Shown here piece after piece: positions 43,051 through 51,853 of a stretch of DNA of 63,187 nt (the first letter of the stretch is position 1; every line of letters starts with the position of its first letter). The notes under the pieces are model-generated. The model was not told the origin of the DNA and did not search any database. It saw only the letters and a list, made by a program, of their open reading frames with translations. Both the position numbers and the translations under genes were made by a program. The DNA comes from Chloroflexota bacterium (lineage in GTDB: Bacteria > Chloroflexota > Limnocylindria > Limnocylindrales > CSP1-4). Where the stretch lies: contig JAJZRQ010000008.1 in assembly GCA_021802585.1 (NCBI GenBank), forward strand, positions 1 to 63,187, in the 5' to 3' direction.

Positions 43051-43063
43051 CCCGCGGAGCCGA

Positions 43064-43609
43064 ATGATTTGCATGGAGCGAACGATCTTGCCCCAACCCG
43101 ACCCCGCGCCGCGCCCGGTCCCCGAGACCCGCCGCGCGACGATCGACCGGATCGCGCGGCTGACCGACGACCTCGTGCACCGCGTGGCGACGGCCCACGC
43201 CCGGGAGTTCGTCGAGATCCGGGCGACGATGTCGCAGGCGAAGGTTCTCCACCTCGTGAACGCCGACCCGGGCGTCCGGATGTCCGAGCTCGCGGGCCGC
43301 CTCGGCGTGTCGCTCTCCACGCTGAGCGGCGTCGTCGACCGCATGGTCGAGCAGGGCTACCTCCGCCGCAGCGATGATCCCGCCGACCGGCGCCACGTCG
43401 TCCTCCGCCTCACGGAGCTCGGCGACGACCAGCTCCTCGAGCTGCGCACCCTCAGCGAGCGCCACTTCGCGCCCATCCTCGCCGAGATCGACGACGCCGG
43501 CCTGGCGGTCGTCGAGCAGGCCTTCGGCATCCTCGCCGCCGCGGCGGCCGCCGCGAGCGCGCGCGCGGCCGCATCCCCGACTCCGTCGAAGGAAGGATCT
43601 CGCCCATGA
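43064..43609 (+). CDS. MarR-family transcriptional regulator
   Basis: A 181-residue winged-helix regulator. The DNA-binding part reads MSELAGRLGVSLSTLSGVVDRMVEQGYLRRSDDPADRRHVVLRLTELG, with the wing residues DPADRR typical of MarR. Its stop overlaps the start of the RND permease gene (ATGA), so it almost certainly controls the pump, with a drug or metabolite as ligand. ATG 43073 is an alternative start three codons later. The C-terminus is Ala-rich. Confidence 0.88.
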   Translation: MICMERTILPQPDPAPRPVPETRRATIDRIARLTDDLVHRVATAHAREFVEIRATMSQAKVLHLVNADPGVRMSELAGRLGVSLSTLSGVVDRMVEQGYLRRSDDPADRRHVVLRLTELGDDQLLELRTLSERHFAPILAEIDDAGLAVVEQAFGILAAAAAAASARAAASPTPSKEGSRP

Positions 43610-46600
43610 GTCGCCTCACCGAGCTCTCCGTCGCGAAGCGGAGCGTCACGCTCCTCCTCGCCTTCGGGCTGTTCTTCGCCGGCGTCTCGGCGTGGGGAAG
43701 CCTGAAGCAGGAGCTCCTCCCCGACATCGACTTCCCGGTCATCACGGTCATCGCGCCGTATCCGGGCGTGGGCGCCGCCGACGTCGCGGAACAGGTCACG
43801 AAGCCGATCGAGCGGTCGGTCGCGAGCGTGCCGGGCCTGAAGTCGCTCTCGTCGTCGTCGGCGAACTCGATCGCGATCGTCGTCGCCCAGTTCGCCTTCG
43901 GCACCAACGTCAAGGAGACGCGGGCGACGATCGAGCAGGGTCTCCCGGCAGCCGGGCTCCCGGCGGGCGTCTCCCCGCAGGTCTCCGCGCTGAACATCAA
44001 CGCCGCACCGGTGATCATCGCGTCGGTCGCCGGGACGAGCCAGGACGGTCTCGATGCGGCGGCGCAGGTCGCGCGCTCGCAGGTCGTGCCCGCGCTCCAG
44101 GGCCTCGACGGCGTCGCGACGGTCGACCTCACCGGCGGGCTCGAGACCCGGGTTCTCGTGACCCTCGACCCGGCGAAGCTCGCCGCGAGCCGGGTCTCGG
44201 TCGGCCAGGTGACGGGGGTCCTCGCCGCGAACAACCTCACCGTGCCGTCGGGCCAGATCACGACGGATGGCACGAACATCCCGGTCTCGACGATCGGCCG
44301 GATCGCCTCGCTCGACGAGATCCGGAACCTCGTCGTCGGGGTGGAGTTGCCGGCGGGCGCGGGCGCCGGCGCGGGCGGGGGCGCGGCCCCCGGCGCGGGC
44401 GCCGGCGCGGCCCCCGGCGCGGGCACGGGCACGACCGTGCCGCCGACGCCGACCCCGGTCCTCCTCCGTGATGTCGCGACGGTCGAGGAGGCCGGCGTTC
44501 CGACCACCGGCTTCGCCCGGACCGATGGCGTCCCGTCGCTCACGCTCACCGTCACGAAGGCGTCGACGGCGAACACCGTCGAGGTGGCCGACGCGGTGAT
44601 CGCGAAGCTCGACGAGATCGGGGCGGCGAACGCCTCGACCGTGAGGGTCACGATCATCTCGGACCTCTCGACGTTCATCAAGGAGTCTCGCGACGGGCTC
44701 CTCCGCGAAGGCGGCCTCGGCGCCCTCTTCGCGATCCTCACGATCTTCCTGTTCCTCTTCAGCCTCCGTTCGACGCTCGTCGCGGCCGTGAGCATCCCCC
44801 TCTCCGTCCTCACCGCCCTCGTGGTCATGCAGATCGCGGGGGTCACGATCAACGTCATGACGCTCGGCGGGCTCGCCGTCGCCGTCGGCCGGGTCGTCGA
44901 CGACGCGATCGTCGTCCTCGAGAACATCTACCGCCACCGCGCACTCGGGGAGGATCGCCGGAGCGCCGTCCTCCGCGGCCCGCGCGAGGTCGCGGGGGCG
45001 ATCACCTCGGCGACCCTCACGACGGTGGCCGTCTTCCTGCCCCTCGGCCTCGTCGGCGGGATCGTGAGCCAGCTCTTCCTGCCGTTCGCCCTCACGGTCA
45101 CCTTCGCCCTCCTCGCCTCCCTCGTCGTCGCCCTCACGGTCGTCCCGGTCCTCGCCTACCTCTTCATCGGCCGGGTGAAGCTCAACGTCGACGAGGACGG
45201 CGAGCCGCGGAGCTCCCTATGGATTCGCGCTTACACCCCGACGATCCGCCTCGCGCTCCGGAGCCGGGTCACGAAGTGGGGCGTCCTCCTCGTGGCGACG
45301 ATCCTCTTCGGCGGCTCGATGGCGATCGCGCCGCTCCTCCCGACGCAGTTCATCAACGCCGGCTCGGAGAAGCTCCTTCAGGTCACGGTCGCGCCCCCTG
45401 CCGGGACGAGCTCCGCTGCGGTCCTCGACCGAGCCGTTGCCGCGGAGACGATCCTCCTGGCCGACCCGCAGGTCGAGCACGTGCAGACGAGCGTCCCCGG
45501 CGAGGGCGACACCGGCTTCGGCACGATCACCTCCGCCCTCTCCGGGCGGCCGGCGAACAGCGCGACGCTCACCGTCCGGCTGGCGAACGACGTCGACCTC
45601 ACCGCCTCCGCCCAGAAGCTCTCGGCCGACCTCGCGCCGGTCAAGGTCGACGGCTACGACGTCGCCGTGGCCCAGGCGGCCGGGTTCACCTCGAACAGCC
45701 TGAGCGTCGTCGTCAGCTCCGACGACCCGGCTGCCATGGCCGCGGGCGCCGACGCGGTCCTCGCCGCCCTCCGCGGCGATGCCGACCTCCTCAACCTGAA
45801 GTCGGACCTCTCGAAAGGGACGCCCGAGGTCGAGGTCGTCGTCGACCCGAACCGGGCGATCGGCGCCGGGCTCACGGCCGCGCAGGTCGCCGGGGAGATC
45901 CGGACGACGCTCGTGGGCCAGACGGCGACGAGCGTCGAGCTCGCCGCCGGGGGCGCGCCGGTGCCGGTCTTCGTGCAGGTCGATCCGACCCTGGTCACGA
46001 GCGTCGAGGCGCTCCGCCGGCTGCCCGTCGGGACCGCGACGACGGTCCCGCTCGGGACGATCGCGGCGGTCGAGGAAGTCGCCGCCCAGGGGAGCATCAC
46101 CCGGGTCGACCAGGCGCCGGCGGCCACGATCTCCGCCGAGATCGCGAGCAAGGACACCGGCGCGGTCTCGCGCACGGTCCAGCAGACGGTCGACCGCCTC
46201 GTCGCCGACGGGACGATCCCGGCGGGGGTCACGGTCCGGCTCACCGGCGTCACCCAGCAGCAGAACGAGGCCTTCGGCAGCCTCTTCACGTCGATGGCCG
46301 TCGCCATCCTCCTCGTCTACGTGATGATGGTCCTGACCTTCAACTCGCTCGTCACCCCGTTCGTCATCCTCTTCAGCCTGCCGCTCGCGACGATCGGCGC
46401 CTTCCCGGCGCTTCTCGTCTCCGGCCGGCCGATCGGCGTGAGCGCCCTCATCGGGTTCCTCATGCTCATCGGGATCGTCGTGACGAATGCGATCGTCCTC
46501 CTCGACCTCGTCGAGCGGCTGCGGGCGGACGGCCACTCGACGACCGAGGCCCTCGTGGAGGGCGGCCGGACCCGCGTCCGGCCGATCCTCATGACGGCGA

Positions 46601-46842
46601 TCGCGACGATCCTCGCCCTCATCCCGCTCGCGGCGGGCCTCTCGGAGGGCTCGATCATCGCGGCGGAGCTCGGCACCGTCGTCATCGGCGGGCTCTTCAG
46701 CTCGACGTTCCTCACGCTCCTCGTCATCCCGGTCCTCTACTCGCTCGTGGACGGCGGCCGATCCGGGCTCGCCCGGCGCCTCCGCGGGTCCGGCGAGGGC
46801 GGGACGGCGCCGGCCGCCACGGGCGAGGCTCCGGCCGGCTGA
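43606..46842 (+). CDS. RND-family efflux transporter permease (AcrB/MdtB-like)
   Basis: A 1078-residue inner-membrane pump with twelve predicted helices. The first helix (KRSVTLLLAFGLFFAGVSAWGSL) is followed by QELLPDIDFPVITVIAPYPGV. The second cluster is FLFLFSLRSTLVAAVSIPLSVLTALVVMQIAGVTINVMTLGGLAVAVGRVVDDAIVVLENI, with the proton-relay Asp pair (VVDDAIV). The late cluster has PIGVSALIGFLMLIGIVVTNAIVLLD. A Gly/Ala/Pro repeat of about 40 residues (near 250-285) is inserted in the first extracytoplasmic loop. No membrane-fusion or outer-membrane gene adjoins it, which fits a monoderm cell. Confidence 0.9.
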   Translation: MSRLTELSVAKRSVTLLLAFGLFFAGVSAWGSLKQELLPDIDFPVITVIAPYPGVGAADVAEQVTKPIERSVASVPGLKSLSSSSANSIAIVVAQFAFGTNVKETRATIEQGLPAAGLPAGVSPQVSALNINAAPVIIASVAGTSQDGLDAAAQVARSQVVPALQGLDGVATVDLTGGLETRVLVTLDPAKLAASRVSVGQVTGVLAANNLTVPSGQITTDGTNIPVSTIGRIASLDEIRNLVVGVELPAGAGAGAGGGAAPGAGAGAAPGAGTGTTVPPTPTPVLLRDVATVEEAGVPTTGFARTDGVPSLTLTVTKASTANTVEVADAVIAKLDEIGAANASTVRVTIISDLSTFIKESRDGLLREGGLGALFAILTIFLFLFSLRSTLVAAVSIPLSVLTALVVMQIAGVTINVMTLGGLAVAVGRVVDDAIVVLENIYRHRALGEDRRSAVLRGPREVAGAITSATLTTVAVFLPLGLVGGIVSQLFLPFALTVTFALLASLVVALTVVPVLAYLFIGRVKLNVDEDGEPRSSLWIRAYTPTIRLALRSRVTKWGVLLVATILFGGSMAIAPLLPTQFINAGSEKLLQVTVAPPAGTSSAAVLDRAVAAETILLADPQVEHVQTSVPGEGDTGFGTITSALSGRPANSATLTVRLANDVDLTASAQKLSADLAPVKVDGYDVAVAQAAGFTSNSLSVVVSSDDPAAMAAGADAVLAALRGDADLLNLKSDLSKGTPEVEVVVDPNRAIGAGLTAAQVAGEIRTTLVGQTATSVELAAGGAPVPVFVQVDPTLVTSVEALRRLPVGTATTVPLGTIAAVEEVAAQGSITRVDQAPAATISAEIASKDTGAVSRTVQQTVDRLVADGTIPAGVTVRLTGVTQQQNEAFGSLFTSMAVAILLVYVMMVLTFNSLVTPFVILFSLPLATIGAFPALLVSGRPIGVSALIGFLMLIGIVVTNAIVLLDLVERLRADGHSTTEALVEGGRTRVRPILMTAIATILALIPLAAGLSEGSIIAAELGTVVIGGLFSSTFLTLLVIPVLYSLVDGGRSGLARRLRGSGEGGTAPAATGEAPAG

Positions 46843-46845
46843 GAT

Positions 46846-46872
46846 GCCGCCGCAGGCCCCCGGGGCGGCGGC
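46846..46872. terminator. Hairpin between convergent RND and C39-like genes
   Basis: GCCGCCGC (46846-46853) and GCGGCGGC (46865-46872) form a perfect 8-bp stem. It lies between two convergent stops. Confidence 0.45.
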
Positions 46873-46904
46873 TCGGGGATCGCGGGCCGCCGGGGCATGC
46901 CGGC

Positions 46905-48395
46905 CTACGGCCCGGCGGTGCCGACCTCGCTGATCGCCCGCAGCCCGAGAGCCTGGGCCGAGGCGACGAAGTGGTAGTTCACGCCCTCGGCAATCGGGAA
47001 CGTCGCCACCTGGACCGGTGCCCCGTCGAGGAGGGCCGCCTCGATCGAGGGCGCCACGTGCAGCTGCCCGGTCGGGCTGCCGGCATCCCAGTACTGGAGG
47101 AACGGCGTGGCGCCGTCGGGGGCCCTGAAGATCACCTGCATGAGGTCGCCGCCGATCGGGTTGGCGTAGAGGAGGTCGACGAGCGGGACCTTCAGCGGCG
47201 GCAGCGTGGGGGCGGCGGCCGACGGCAGGACGCCGATGATCCCGGCGGGGCACCAGGCCGCCGGCGGGCTCGTCACGCAGGCCGTGAGGATCGGGTTCAG
47301 GACGACGCCGCCCTTGAGGACGTCGCGCCAGTGTGGGAACCACCAGTCGGGGGGCGTGGCGGGCGGCGTGTCGCCGGACGGCGGGATCGACGCCGGCGCC
47401 GCCGGGGTCGGGAGCGGGGGCGACGTGACCGCCGGGGAGGCCGAGGCGCCCGGGCTCGTCGACGGGCCCGGGGACGCCGAGGGTCCCGGCGACGTGCCGG
47501 GCTCCGCGCCGGCACCGGGGAAGGCGCCTGCCGGGAGGGCAGGCGGGTTCGCCGGGGTCGTCCCGCCGGGGAAGGCCCACGCCGTGTACGCTGCGCCGCC
47601 CCCGAAGTCGAGCGCCGCCGCCTCGACGACGTCGGCCGGCCACCACGCGCCGCGGTAGCCGGCCCACGTCGGGCCGAGCGGGTCGATGACGTAGTAGCCG
47701 GCCGGCCCGTCGATCCCCGCCGCGCGGAACCCGTCGAGGTAGACCGCGTGCCCGCCGGTGAAGTCGGCCTGGAGCCGCAGCGAGGCGGGGATCCGCTCGT
47801 AGCTGACCTGGACGACGGCCCCGGCGCCAGCGTAGAGGAGCGCGCGGAGTTGGAGCGGGGTGATCGCCCCGAGGTTGAACGAGACGCTCCAGCGCCCGAT
47901 CGCGGCCTCCAGGTCGCTCAGCGAGGTGCCGCCCTCCTGGTCCGCCTGCTGGGCCCGCAGCTGGGACCCCGTGGCGACGATCCCGAACCCGAGGCGGGCG
48001 AGCATCGCTCCCGATGCCATCGTGCAGTTCGCGCTCGCGAGGGGCCCGCCGTCGAACTGGCTGATCGCGGGGACCCGTGGATGGCCGCCGGGAAGGAGCC
48101 ACCCCGCGCCCGCCCCGCTCCCGCCGGGGATGGTGCCCGGCTCGACGAAGGCGACGAGCTGGAGGGTCGAGCTGTCGGGCAGCGCCGTCAGCGCGACCGG
48201 GGTGGCGTCGGGGACGCTCGTGAGGCCGAAGGGGACGACGTCGTCGCCCGTGTCGGCCGTCAGCTCGAAGGTCGTCGAGGGCGCCGGCAGCAGGCTCGAC
48301 GCCGGCGGAGCGGTCGCCGCGCCCACGGCGAGCGCGCCGCCGAGGCCGATGACGGCGGCGAGGGCGAAGCGGGTGACGAGCCCGAGGATCGGCAT
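46905..48395 (-). CDS. Secreted C39/papain-like cysteine peptidase domain protein
   Basis: A 496-residue exported protein. The signal peptide is residues 1-30. The middle domain (about 105-270) shows a papain-type triad: Cys in LASANCTMASGAMLARLG, His in FTGGHAVYLDGFRA and Asp in GYYVIDPLGPTWAGY. This is the peptidase_C39_2 layout. A 60-residue Pro/Ser/Thr/Gly linker follows, then a C-terminal domain of about 150 residues (from WWFPHWRDVL) that I do not recognise. It lies 6 nt after the SH3/Ig-like protein gene, so the two form an operon of extracellular proteins. Confidence 0.7.
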   Translation of the reverse strand: MPILGLVTRFALAAVIGLGGALAVGAATAPPASSLLPAPSTTFELTADTGDDVVPFGLTSVPDATPVALTALPDSSTLQLVAFVEPGTIPGGSGAGAGWLLPGGHPRVPAISQFDGGPLASANCTMASGAMLARLGFGIVATGSQLRAQQADQEGGTSLSDLEAAIGRWSVSFNLGAITPLQLRALLYAGAGAVVQVSYERIPASLRLQADFTGGHAVYLDGFRAAGIDGPAGYYVIDPLGPTWAGYRGAWWPADVVEAAALDFGGGAAYTAWAFPGGTTPANPPALPAGAFPGAGAEPGTSPGPSASPGPSTSPGASASPAVTSPPLPTPAAPASIPPSGDTPPATPPDWWFPHWRDVLKGGVVLNPILTACVTSPPAAWCPAGIIGVLPSAAAPTLPPLKVPLVDLLYANPIGGDLMQVIFRAPDGATPFLQYWDAGSPTGQLHVAPSIEAALLDGAPVQVATFPIAEGVNYHFVASAQALGLRAISEVGTAGP

Positions 48396-48401
48396 CTCAG
48401 G

Positions 48402-50018
48402 TCACCCCTTGCACGAGGAGTAGACGGAGAACTGGGCCGTCGTGGTGCCGCTCCGGCTCGTCCCGCCGTAGACGTCCGTGCTCGTCGCGGTGAGCGAGAT
48501 CGAGTACAGGCCGGCGACCCACCCGACGGTCGGGATCGACGCCAGGAACGCGGTGCCCTTCTGGAACGTGGCCACGGTCTCCCCGGAGTAGCTCACGAAC
48601 CCACGAAGGTTGCTCGCCTTCCAGGACAGGACGACGCGGAGGCGCGAGCTGTCGGAGTAGCCCGCGAGCCGGTCGTCCGGGTCGGCGGCGTTGAGGGGGA
48701 CGGCGAGCGCGCTGGGCACGCACGCCGGGTCGGCGTAGACGGAGCGCGTGACGCCGGCGAAGTCGAAGCTCGCCGGGCTGTCGCAGTAGACGACCGTGAT
48801 CGACCCCACCGCCGATTTCCTCGCCTTCCCCTTGCCGTCGGTTGCGACGGCGTACCAGCTGATCGTGCCGGGCCGGGTGATGTCGTCGACCGAGGCGACG
48901 GTGTTGATGAAGCTGTACCAGGTGCTCCCGTCGGCGCTGAAGGGCCGGGACTCGTACGTCGTCGAGCCGGGACGCCGCCAGAAGAGCTGGACCGACGTGA
49001 CGCCGTCCGGGTCGGTCGCCTGGGCGGTCAGCTCCGAGAGCGTCGAGCCACCGCATCCGGCGTTCGACGGGTCGGCCACGATCGTCGTGGGCGAAGCCTG
49101 GAGGAGGGTGAACGTGGGACCGCTGTTCGCGCAGACCTTGACCGTCACCGCGAGCGTGCCGGAGGCCGGCGAACGTGTCGACTTCGGGCGGGCGTTCGCG
49201 TCGCGCGCCACGACGTAGTAGGCGAGCCGCCCGGCGCCCGTGATCCCGTCGGCCTTCGTGTCGAGCGTGGCCGCATAGCGGCCGCCGGAGAGCGTCATCG
49301 GCCGCGCGGCGTAGTTCGTCGCGCCCGGCTTCTTCCAGTACAGCGTCACGCTCGCGATGCCGTCCGCGTCCGAGGCGGTCACCGAGATCGTGACCGCCTT
49401 GCGGGCCGTCGGGCAGTACGAGCCCTGGTCGTACGAGACGGTCGTCGTATCGGCCCGCAGGTCGGAGACCGTCGGCGCCGCGTTGGGGATCAGGGTGGGG
49501 GAGGGGGTGGGGCGCGCCGTCGCGGTGGGTGTCGGGCCCGGGCTGGGGGTCGGGCTCGCGGTCACGACCGGAGTCGGCGCGGCGGTCGGCGTCGGCTCCT
49601 CGGTCGGGCGCGGGGTGGCCGTCGGCGGCGCCGCGCACGCCGCGACCGGGAGGCTCGCCGCGTCGCCGTCGAGTCGCAGGACGCCGGCCCGCGTCCAGGC
49701 GCGCTCGAGGCCCGGCCCCGGCCAGTAGAGCTGGAGCCAGCCGCCGTCGGCCGAGCGGCCGGTGACGAGGACCTTCTGGTCGGCCGCGACCGTCCCGAGC
49801 ACCGGTCCCTGGTCGGGGCACGGGACGACCTGGAGGCCCGGGCCGTTCGCCGCGCCGGGGGGCCCGCCCGCGGTCGCCGTGTGGCCCCCGAAGCGGACGG
49901 CGCCGCTCGCGACGAGGACGCCGCCCCCGACGGCGCCCGCGAGGAGGCCGGTCCCGAGCACGGCGAGGCTCTTGCCCGCGAACAGGCCGCCTCCGCCCAG
50001 CGCCCCGAGTCCTGCCAT
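48402..50018 (-). CDS. Exported multi-domain protein with SH3-like and Ig-like repeats
   Basis: A 538-residue protein. A hydrophobic N-terminal helix (SLAVLGTGLLAGAVGGGVLVASGAV) may anchor it. A domain of about 70 residues resembles a bacterial SH3 (LGTVAADQKVLVTGRSADGGWLQLYW). A linker of about 60 residues, rich in Pro and Thr with Pxx-type repeats, follows. Three similar repeats of about 90 residues come next, with DADGIASVTLYWKKPGATNY and DPDGVTSVQLFWRRPGSTTY as matching segments, and a related C-terminal repeat. Each carries paired cysteines. It probably acts at the cell surface or wall. GGAGGGG precedes the ATG, and a TAGACT box lies at 50056-50061. Confidence 0.65.
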   Translation of the reverse strand: MAGLGALGGGGLFAGKSLAVLGTGLLAGAVGGGVLVASGAVRFGGHTATAGGPPGAANGPGLQVVPCPDQGPVLGTVAADQKVLVTGRSADGGWLQLYWPGPGLERAWTRAGVLRLDGDAASLPVAACAAPPTATPRPTEEPTPTAAPTPVVTASPTPSPGPTPTATARPTPSPTLIPNAAPTVSDLRADTTTVSYDQGSYCPTARKAVTISVTASDADGIASVTLYWKKPGATNYAARPMTLSGGRYAATLDTKADGITGAGRLAYYVVARDANARPKSTRSPASGTLAVTVKVCANSGPTFTLLQASPTTIVADPSNAGCGGSTLSELTAQATDPDGVTSVQLFWRRPGSTTYESRPFSADGSTWYSFINTVASVDDITRPGTISWYAVATDGKGKARKSAVGSITVVYCDSPASFDFAGVTRSVYADPACVPSALAVPLNAADPDDRLAGYSDSSRLRVVLSWKASNLRGFVSYSGETVATFQKGTAFLASIPTVGWVAGLYSISLTATSTDVYGGTSRSGTTTAQFSVYSSCKG

Positions 50019-50111
50019 CGCCCCTCCGCGCCGCCGCCCCGGCCGTGACGGCGGGAGTCTAGCCCGCCGGGAAGCGGCCGGGAAGAGGGACGTTCGGGCA
50101 GACGTGCACGG

Positions 50112-50155
50112 TTGACGGGATCGTGCCGATATCCGACAATCCAACTCGGAATTCG
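50112..50155 (+). promoter_or_regulatory. Upstream sufB promoter P1 with operator-like palindrome
   Basis: TTGACG (50112-50117) and GACAAT (50135-50140) are 17 nt apart. Overlapping the -10 box is TCCGA-N9-TCGGA, an inverted repeat that would let a repressor block the polymerase. This is the only clear sigma70-type pair of this quality with its duplicate in the window. Confidence 0.7.
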
Positions 50156-50263
50156 GCCGGGCCGGGCGTCCTCACCGGGCAGCGTCCCGGGCGGTCCCAT
50201 CCGGCAGCGTCCCACCGGCCGAACTCCGCCGACGCGCGGCGGTCCGCGGCGCGACGCACGCGG

Positions 50264-50307
50264 TTGACGCGCGAGGCACTAAATCCGATAATCCAACTCG
50301 GAATTCG
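50264..50307 (+). promoter_or_regulatory. Downstream sufB promoter P2 with the same operator-like palindrome
   Basis: TTGACG (50264-50269) and GATAAT (50287-50292) are again 17 nt apart, and TCCGA-N9-TCGGA overlaps the -10 in the same register. P2 is closer to consensus than P1. An Rrf2-type (IscR/SufR-like) or Fur-type repressor is a reasonable guess. Confidence 0.72.
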
Positions 50308-50446
50308 GCCGGGTCCGGACGGCCGCCTCGGGTCTCCCGCCCGAGGTGCCCATCCGGCAGCGTCCCACCGGCCGAACTCCCGTCGTCCGCCGTCACCGCG
50401 GCGCCGGCCTCGCTGGCGCCGACGCCTCCCGCCACGAGGAGCGTCC

Positions 50447-51853
50447 ATGACCGCCACCCGCGGGGAGATCGTCTCCCAGGAGTACAAGTACGGGTTCCAC
50501 GACGAGGTCGCGTACCTCGCGGAGACGAAGCGCGGGCTGACGCGGGCCACGGTGGAGGAGATCAGCGCGATCAAGGAGGAGCCGGAGTGGATGCTCCAGT
50601 TCCGCCTCCGCGCGTACGAGCACTTCCTCAGGCGCTCGATGCCGACGTGGGTGCCCGAGAGCGTCCAGCGGATCGACTTCGACCGGATCGTCTACTACCG
50701 GAAGCCGTCCGAGCGCGAGGAGAAGTCGTGGGACGACGTCCCCGACCAGATCAAGCAGACGTTCGAGAAGCTGGGGATCCCCGAGGCCGAGCGCAAGTTC
50801 CTCGCGGGCGTGGGGGCCCAGTACGACTCGGAGGTCGTCTACCACTCCGTCCGCGAGGAGCTGGCGAAGATCGGGGTCGTCTTCATGGGGATGGACCAGG
50901 GGCTCCGCGAGTACCCCGACCTCGTGAGGAAGTACTTCGCGACCGTCGTCCCGCCGGAGGACAACAAGTTCGCGGCGCTCAACAGCGCGGTCTGGTCGGG
51001 CGGCTCCTTCGTCTACGTCCCAAAGGGCGTCGAGGTCCCGCTCCCCCTCCAGGCCTACTTCCGGATCAACGGCGAGAACACGGGGCAGTTCGAGCGGACC
51101 CTCATCCTCGCGGACGAGGGCTCGAAGGTCCACTACATCGAGGGGTGTACGGCTCCCATCTACACCACCGACGCCCTCCACGCGGCGGTCGTCGAGGTCA
51201 TCGCCCTCCCGGGCGCCCAGATCCGCTATACGACGATCCAGAACTGGAGCCGCGACGTCTTCAACCTCGTGACGAAGCGGGCCCACGCCCACGCCCGCTC
51301 CACGGTCGAGTGGGTCGACGCGAACACGGGCTCCCGCGCGACCGTGAAGTACCCCGCGATCTACCTCCGCGGCGAGGGGGCGACCGCCGAGGTCATCAGC
51401 GTCGCCTTCGCCGGCCACGGCCAGCACCAGGACACCGGGGCGAAGGCGGTCCACCTCGCCCCGAACACGCGGAGCCGGATCGTCTCGAAGTCGGTGAGCA
51501 AGGACGGCGGGCGGGGGACGTACCGCGGCACCCTCAAGGTGGCGCCCGGCGCGACCGGGGTCGTGGCGAGCGTCCGCTGCGACGCCCTCCTCCTCGACGA
51601 GGCGAGCCGCTCCGACACGTACCCCTACATCGACGTCCAGGAGGACGACACGACGATGACCCACGAGGCCACCGTCGGGAAGGTCTCCGCGGACCAGATC
51701 TTCTACCTCATGAGCCGCGGGCTCACGGAGAACGAGGCCACGAACCTCGTCGTGCAGGGCTTCCTCGAGGTCTTCACGAAGGAGCTCCCGATGGAGTACG
51801 CGATCGAGTTCAACCGCCTCGTCAAGCTCGAGATGGAGGGGTCGCTCGGATGA
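50447..51853 (+). CDS. sufB: Fe-S cluster assembly scaffold protein SufB
   Basis: A 468-residue SufB of normal length. Conserved blocks include QEYKYGFHDEV at the N-terminus, FAALNSAVWSGGSFVYVPKGVEVPLPLQAYFRIN, IEGCTAPIYTTDALHAAVVEV, QNWSRDVFNLVTKRA and SDTYPYIDVQEDDTTMTHEATVGKVSADQIFYLMSRG. It scaffolds [Fe-S] cluster assembly in the SufBCD complex in the cytoplasm. GAGGAG precedes the ATG. Its stop overlaps the sufD start. It is driven by the duplicated promoter upstream. Confidence 0.96.
   Translation: MTATRGEIVSQEYKYGFHDEVAYLAETKRGLTRATVEEISAIKEEPEWMLQFRLRAYEHFLRRSMPTWVPESVQRIDFDRIVYYRKPSEREEKSWDDVPDQIKQTFEKLGIPEAERKFLAGVGAQYDSEVVYHSVREELAKIGVVFMGMDQGLREYPDLVRKYFATVVPPEDNKFAALNSAVWSGGSFVYVPKGVEVPLPLQAYFRINGENTGQFERTLILADEGSKVHYIEGCTAPIYTTDALHAAVVEVIALPGAQIRYTTIQNWSRDVFNLVTKRAHAHARSTVEWVDANTGSRATVKYPAIYLRGEGATAEVISVAFAGHGQHQDTGAKAVHLAPNTRSRIVSKSVSKDGGRGTYRGTLKVAPGATGVVASVRCDALLLDEASRSDTYPYIDVQEDDTTMTHEATVGKVSADQIFYLMSRGLTENEATNLVVQGFLEVFTKELPMEYAIEFNRLVKLEMEGSLG

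Larger units (their letters stand above)
50105..50380 (+). repeat. Imperfect tandem duplication of about 152 bp carrying two promoters, upstream of sufB
   Basis: Two copies share the -35 region, a 24-bp block starting AATCCAACTCGGAATT (50138 and 50290, offset 152) and a 30-bp block starting CATCCGGCAGCGTCCC (50198 and 50351, offset 153). The sequence between the blocks has diverged. The 428-nt stretch 50019-50446 holds no gene; it consists of this duplication plus the sufB leader. Confidence 0.8.

Noticed and set aside
43017-43062. GCCGAATG before marR as another DevR-like site
   Set aside because: Only half of the palindrome is present, the flanks do not fit, and it lies in the transcribed leader.
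45217-48102. Long open frames antisense to or out of frame with the RND and C39-like genes
   Set aside because: They are shadow frames of high-GC coding DNA. They lack recognisable domains and cross a strand switch.
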